DNA of 64,000 nt from Cololabis saira (taxonomy: Eukaryota > Chordata > Actinopteri > Beloniformes > Belonidae). A program made the position numbers and the translations under genes. The notes under the pieces were generated by a model. It was given only the letters and a program-made list of their open reading frames with translations. It was not told where the DNA came from and ran no database searches. This document shows positions 58,467-64,000 of the stretch, in pieces. The stretch is taken from positions 13,305,690 to 13,369,689 of the forward strand of contig NC_084601.1 in the NCBI RefSeq assembly GCF_033807715.1, given 5' to 3'. Every line of letters starts with the position of its first letter. The stretch's first letter is position 1.

Positions 58467-60401
58467 GCTTTTAAACACACAATGCTACGCAGGTGTAACA
58501 TGGGCAATAATTGTTATGGCCACAATATTCGTTCAAAGAAACGCTTTTACCCAGGGAGAGACAGTCAAATTGACGTGAGTGCTCCAGGGACAAAATGTTG
58601 TTAAGTACACAACATCTAAGCACGACTAGAGAAAGGAGAATGGAAAAGCTGAAAAACAGAGATTTAGTCTATTTTGTGGGAGTTAGGAGCCAAAGATAAT
58701 GCAAAAAGAATAAAATAAGCGCCCCAGAAAAATACTTTAAGGAACATGAAGAGTGCAGACATTAAATGATAGATTACATAGAATATGTTAAAGCTTGAAA
58801 AATATACCAATGAACTGAACTTAAGGGAGAGATGGAGATAGAAGAGAAGAACAACACAAGAAGGCAGAAACAGAAAAGGAAAAAAAAAGGTGAGACAAAC
58901 TGAGCTTGAACAAAAGAAAGTGGGCACATCGTGCCGCGGAGGGTTCAGGTCATCCCGGCCAGAACGGGGAAGGAAGCGCTGCTCAGATCAGCTCAGATCA
59001 GAGACTGACACCTCCCTGACAGGGATTAGAGGAGCGCCTGTAAATAATAGGGGTTCAGGCCTGGGGCAGCTCTCCCCCCTGACAACGTGCTCATTTCTCT
59101 TCCATCACTCTTTCCCTTTCTCTGCTGTCTCCCGGGGCCAGATTCTTGCAGAGTTTTGTTTATCCTGAATGATATTTTCATCAGCAGACCAGCAGCCGTG
59201 CGCTTGGTATTTTCCATATGGCTGAATGGCAGCATCGGGGGGTTTAGTCCTGGTCTGCATCGTCACAAAGAAAAACATTCACATTTCCACGAAGATGGAA
59301 GAAAAGCACAGTAGCAGCCTGCGATGACATCACTGTGCTTAAAGGGAACATCTGGGGGCCAGACACCGTCCCAGCCTTAAAATAGATGTAGTAGGCGACC
59401 TGTAACGTGGTTTAGTGACACATCAGCAGCTCAATTAAAAATTATCACTTGTCGCCGCGGTCACTTGCCGGCAGATGTTAGTATGTGGTTCAGGCCAGCA
59501 TAAAGATTACGAAACAACAATGCACATAAGCAAAATGTGCAAGGCCATCCGTGTAACTGATCTGAATCATGTTGCAGAATATGTGCAGTTGGGAACCCAG
59601 TGTACTGCCAAATGCTCAAGCATGTCTAATAACAGGCTGATAGATTATAAATCAAGATACTCCACACACATCCTCTCATTTACCGGTACAGAATGTACCC
59701 GATCAATCCCAATGGAGTGTTGATGTGCTGCCTCATACAGGAGCATCCTCGAACCATTATTCAAACACGCCAAGACGGCTACAGGATTCCCTTATATCAC
59801 CTTGAATCAGCTACTTTTGATTGGAAAACTGACAATAGTCGTCTGAGCGGTATCTATATGTCAACCTGGTTGTTCTCTGCTGACATCACATGTTTCATTT
59901 CTTTGATTGGTTGTTTGCCTGCTCAGTGGTGTCCACGAGCAGCTTCCTCTGAACCAATACTGTCCCCTGGAAATCAAGGCAAAATCCAAAATAGACAGAT
60001 TTATTATTTATATTGGGGGTATGGATACTAACAATCATCTCAGCCTAAAAGGATGATATTTTTGAGTCTTTTTTTGCATATATCTGTGTGTTTCTGCTAT
60101 TATTATGTGGCTCTTTAATGATTTCTATGTAACAATTTGTGTTTATTTCTATTTTTCTTTTTGTATCATTTATATTTATCCTATCTTTTTTTTTACTGGT
60201 TTTTGGTCTCTTTATGGTTCTTTTTCATCTCCTAGCTCTAACAATCAGAATCCTTTTGTTGTCGTGTCCAGTTATATTGAAGTACTTGCAGCTCTTCTGT
60301 TTCTTTATTGTGTGTTTAAATTAGTTCCCATCTTGTGGGGATTTTCTTAACTAACAAGAAATATTAATAATCCCTCAAGAGACCCTGGACCTGGAAGCCC
60401 T

Positions 60402-60813
60402 CACTGCAAAAACTCAAAATCTTAACAAGAATATTTGTCTTATTTCTATTTAAAATGTCTCATTTTTAGTAAAAAATAAATCTCATTACACTTAAAACAA
60501 GACTCATCACTGGAAAAAACAACAATTTTCACCTGTTTCAAGTAGTTTTTTTACTTAAAATAAGTAGAAAAATCTGCCAGTGGAACAAGATTTTGTTGGT
60601 TGTAAGGAGAAGATAAATCATGTCCCACTGGCAGATTTTTCTACTTATTTCAAGTGAAAATTTACTTGAAACAGGTGAAAATTGTCAAATAACAAGTTAT
60701 TCTTCGGGTAATGACTCTTGTTTTAAGTGTAATGAGATTTTTTGACTAAAAATTAGACATTTTAACTAGAAATAAGACAAATATTCTTGGTAAGATTTTG
60801 AGTTTTTGCAGTG
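60402..60813. mobile_element. 412-bp palindromic MITE
   Basis: Ends CACTGCAAAAACTCAAAATC and GATTTTGAGTTTTTGCAGTG are exact inverted repeats, and the two halves are largely reverse complements with a short centre near 60600. From memory this is a widespread fish hAT-type MITE. I could not define an 8-bp duplication. Confidence 0.85.
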
Positions 60814-61055
60814 CATGTGTTTCTGTCCATGCCCCCAGAGCCTTCAGCAACCCCCATATGCATGAAATCAGATGTGCAAATGTAACCAATACTGTAAGGT
60901 TGAATGGTTAATTCAAAACAATATTCTGATCCCATTATCTAATCTGTCTTTTGCTGGTATCATTATGAAACCTTAATACAACCAGCACGGCGAGGAGGGT
61001 GGGGTGGCCACATGTGGGATCTGTTTGAAGCCTGATGAGAGTGACGGCTGAAGCT

Positions 61056-61157
61056 GATTTATGGTTACGCGTTACACCGACGCAGCCCTAAGGTGTGCGT
61101 CGCCGCGTACCGTACGCCGTACCCTACGCCGACGATTTAACGCAGAACCATAATTTG
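61056..61157. mobile_element. Short GC-rich inverted-repeat element near ccn4 start
   Basis: Left TTTATGGTTACGCGTTACAC and right GATTTAACGCAGAACCATAA are imperfect inverted repeats enclosing a CpG-rich core with CGTACCGTACGCCGTACCC. It resembles known fish Harbinger/hAT-type MITEs with ATGGTTCTGCGTTA ends. It lies about 280 bp upstream of the ccn4 start codon. Confidence 0.6.
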
Positions 61158-61438
61158 AGGCTTGAGTGTCGGAGAGTCTTCCAGGAGCGCTCCCTCCCGG
61201 ACACGCCCTGGCCACCGGGGCAGCCTGCCGCGAGGAGGAGGCGAGGGAAGGGGGGGGAGCTGTCAGGAATATGCGGGGCTCGTCCTCGCACACTGCGTGT
61301 CAACCGGGGCTCTTGAACAGATGATCTGTGCTGCGGGGATGACAGCGAGGGGACGAGGATAGCGCGCCCGGCGTGCTGCGCGTTTAACACAGCGGACCCC
61401 GATTCTGGACCTGATGCATGTGCAGCTCCTCGCTAGTG
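61158..61438 (+). promoter_or_regulatory. ccn4: Predicted ccn4 5' UTR / promoter, CpG-rich
   Basis: The 280 bp before the ccn4 ATG is GC-rich with many CpG and a run of G near 61250, unlike the AT-rich surroundings. No TATA box is obvious at a fixed distance. The transcription start is not determined. Confidence 0.45.
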
Positions 61439-61486
61439 ATGAGGTGGCTCCTGTTGTGGATTCTGACAGCAGCTGGGATTCAACAG
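61439..61486 (+). CDS. ccn4: ccn4 exon 1 coding part (signal peptide)
   Basis: 16 codons with a hydrophobic core WLLLWIL preceded by Arg, ending in phase 0 at donor CAG|GTGGGG. Confidence 0.88.
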
Positions 61487-64000
61487 GTGGGGCCGAATAT
61501 GCATCTCCTATTTCCATTCTTAACTTCTTTGTAAAAAAAATAAGCTTTCTGCGTTTTTGATTCAGTAAATCGTTTAATTATAGGTCTTGATTAAGAGCCA
61601 GTAAACAGATTTATTCGGTGATGTCATACAAATTCAACCATAAGCTTCTGATACGAACCTGTTTTATAGTTATTTTTCATGCACGTGCTTCCGTTAATAA
61701 GCGTTTTAAAGTGTGTGTTTTTTTTGTCTAATGAGAGAGTAAACGGAGTAAGATGAACTTTCCTGAGCTCTCTAACTATAGTAAGTCTTAATTGTGAGAC
61801 TTCTGCCAGCTGTACCGCTGCAGGACTGCGGTTTTCTTTTGTTTAGTGCCACCTTGTGGTCATTTAGGGAAACGGCTCTTAACGTCTATTTGAGTTTTCC
61901 TAGATGTCCCAAGTCACTCTTCCCCAGTGTCTGACCAGCTTTTCATAAATTAAATTGATTAACATAAAATTGGTGAATCCATGATCTGAATTTGGTGAAG
62001 TATTAAGTTTTGGGGATATTTCTATTGTTGATATGAACAGTTGAGGTTTGCTCCAAGTAAAATCTCCCATGACGAGGTTCAAAGAAATTTCTAGCTAAAT
62101 GTCCTACATGTGTAGCGTCTGCTGGGAAATTGGCAGTGTTGTCTGAGCCAGAGGTTTCTATTTTGGTGATGTTTTCCTCCTCTGTTTAGAGTACAGAGAA
62201 GAGTAAGTCATTGTCTTTGCAAATACCTCCAGTGTCTTCCAACCTGACCACAAGCTCAGTCCAACCTGCCAGAGAAAACAGACTCCTTTGTTTGTCTTTT
62301 CTTTTTTTAACATGGTCTTCAGCCAGTCGACATCAGCAATGCAAAGGCTTTGTTCACACTAGAAAATATTCAGATGTGATATTAAAGACTTGAGTCTACA
62401 CAGCTGATTTATCTGTCTCGTCTTCCTGGAGATCCATTGTTTTTCTGGACAATTTAGTGCTCCTTTACCAAAACACTTTCCAATATTTACTACCCAAATA
62501 TAAGCAACGTGAGGGATGATGACTTCATGAAGCAATGAAATTATGACCCGCCCTCTTCTCCCTGACTGTCTTGTTGCTATATTAGAGTTGTGCTCAGCAT
62601 ATTTTTGTAATTGTTATTTTTCTCTGTAAATAAACCCAAATGGTTGCAGGCGAAATGAGCTCCTCTGGGGGATGGCTCTGTGGCATAGCTCTGATTTCAA
62701 CCTATTTATAAGCTTTAGCTTTCAGTGTTGTACAGTCATTATTACCACAATTTTAATTTCACTGAAGAGCTGAAAACAAGCTCAGAAATATGACTCTGGG
62801 TGTGCCGTGTTAAAGAGGATTAAGGTGGGGTTCCTCCCAGTTAATTTCTGATTAGGCGTGTATGCATGTCTGCGAGCGAGTTTGTGAATCAAAAGCTCCC
62901 CGCTGTTTGGTGAAGTTGTGATTTATTACTTTAAAGAATATTTGTAGACATCCAATCAAATGTGTCACTTCTTGTGTAGACCCTCTTACATTTGGCATCG
63001 ATGTGATGGTCATGAGGTCTTCTGCAGCTGCATCATTACTTATACATCATTGATGATGATAATACTTTGGAAATGAATCATACAAAAAAAGAAAAGTGAA
63101 AAAATCCCCAAAAGGCCAGTCTCATGTTGTGTTGTTGCTTTTTTCCCCCCCTGAGAATGAATTTCAGGAAACTCACTGAACAATGCACCCAGACACAAAT
63201 ATCTGGCATTTTCTCAAGAACACTCTGTTCTCCAAATGAGGGGGATTTAATCGAGACTCTTATGTGCATATTTTGTTGTTTGGGGGGAAAAAAATAATCT
63301 TAAATCAAAAAGGACAAGTTTCCTCTTCGTGACAAGTCCAAATCTCAGCTCCAAGCACCGGGCCGCTAACGTGTCTCATGTGGTCTGTTGCAATGTGAGC
63401 ATCTGCTTTTAAGAAGGGCAGACCTCGGCTGTGCGATCCAACTCATGATGGTTTAAAACGCACTGATGGAAGCAAAATTAAGATTCACTGGCAGGGCTGA
63501 GCTACTGTTCACAGTGGCATCAACATTAATCACATGAAAAACTTGACTTGGGAGACTGGTTTAAGAAGATTATCTCCACTGGGTTTTTAATTCACTTTCA
63601 TGGCTTCATTTAATTTGTTGCACAGCATGACCAGATATTAATGAAGCAGAAATGAACCAATGAGGGACACAAAAAATAATTTTCACATCAATTACTTACC
63701 ATGGTTATGAAATACATCAGGATTAAGGGGGTTAAAAGTATTGCGCACCCCAGGGGGTCTGATACCTTTGATGAACTCTGCGCATACATAAAAAAAGGAG
63801 CAGCTACTGAAGCCTTTGAGATTTATCTGGCTCAGATTTTGTCTGCTCTTTCCAGGCCTACTCCCTGAATTCCACTGCCATGCCGCCTGCCACAACGGCC
63901 ACTCCCCCGGCCACTCCCGCACCCACACCCACAGAGGTGTACAACCGCACACAGTTCTGCAAGTGGCCCTGCGAGTGTCCGGCCACCCCGCCCAAGTGCC
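61439..64000 (+). CDS. ccn4: CCN4 / WISP1, first two coding exons, truncated at window edge
   Basis: CCN4 is a secreted matricellular Wnt-induced protein (IGFBP, VWC, TSP1, CT domains). Coding exon 1 (61439-61486) encodes MRWLLLWILTAAGIQQ, a signal peptide that mirrors human MRWFLPWTLAAV. Donor CAG|GTGGGG is phase 0. Exon 2 starts at 63856 after CTTTCCAG and reads AYSLNSTAMPP, a Thr/Pro-rich linker and TQFCKWPCECPATPPKC, the start of the IGFBP domain, matching human PQFCKWPCECPPSPPRC. The rest lies beyond 64000. An in-frame upstream ATG at 61418 would add MCSSSLV; I chose the second Met by analogy with human. NST and NRT are possible glycosylation sites. Confidence 0.94.
61487..63855 (+). other. 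ccn4 intron 1
   Basis: 2.37 kb between donor and acceptor, both in phase 0. No repeat family with a second copy in the window, exon or RNA gene recognised. Confidence 0.75.
63856..64000 (+). CDS. ccn4: ccn4 exon 2 (partial)
   Basis: Acceptor TGCTCTTTCCAG. It encodes a Thr/Pro-rich spacer and VYNRTQFCKWPCECPATPPK, the first cysteines of the IGFBP domain, and runs off the edge. Confidence 0.94.

Larger units (their letters stand above)
55692..60401. other. Intergenic upstream of ccn4, no gene recognised
   Basis: About 4.7 kb. It contains (AC)n/(AT)n at 56895-56941, a LINE 3' end at 58200-58466 and T/A-rich runs. Open frames are short and unsupported. Confidence 0.5.

Overview
This is nuclear chromosomal DNA from a vertebrate, almost certainly a ray-finned (teleost) fish. 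Genes are split into short exons with GT..AG introns. The proteins read as vertebrate orthologues. The repeats are those typical of teleosts: tRNA-derived SINEs, L2-like and L1-like LINE fragments, MITEs with TTAA or TA target duplications, and a gag-bearing LTR element. There are no bacterial operons, no CRISPR array and no functional RNA gene that I can support.

Genes, left to right. (1) ctnnal1 (alpha-catulin), + strand: 17 exons from 992 to 18632 cover everything but the N-terminal part of the protein, which lies left of the window. (2) abitram (FAM206A/Simiate), - strand: a complete six-exon CDS from 22785 down to 20340, coding 180 aa and convergent with ctnnal1. (3) sla (Src-like adaptor, SLAP), - strand: a complete seven-exon CDS from 42271 down to 38503, coding 271 aa with a myristoylation-type N-terminus, SH3 and SH2. 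The phases of all seven exons close exactly. (4) ccn4 (WISP1), + strand: signal-peptide exon at 61439-61486 and the start of the next exon at 63856, which runs off the right edge.

From memory of the human map, ctnnal1 and abitram are neighbours on 9q31, while sla and ccn4 are neighbours on 8q24. The window therefore joins two conserved blocks somewhere between about 22.8 and 38.5 kb. In human, thyroglobulin surrounds SLA; I recognised no thyroglobulin exon here.

The rest is repeat-rich. A young gag-only LTR retrotransposon (23628-25765, LTRs with a single difference seen, 5-bp target duplication) sits inside a copy of an interspersed repeat whose second copy lies at 50641-51340. Several independent elements have TTAA duplications and TTAAAGGRR-type ends (Kolobok/T2-like): 8358-9090, 17227-18327, 37841-38368, 43665-44375, 45323-45662 and a fragment from 55249. 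One of these is the middle layer of a three-level nest (L2 containing a TTAA MITE containing a tRNA-SINE). Two 367-bp mariner-like palindromes, an L1 ORF2 3' fragment, an AATAAAGTCGTAAT-type array with terminal inverted repeats, and several simple repeats fill much of the remaining space. I saw no convincing new multi-gene system. The most notable items are the TTAA element that carries a promoter-like core and a PYRFEP-motif ORF, the nested insertions, and the gag-only LTR element.
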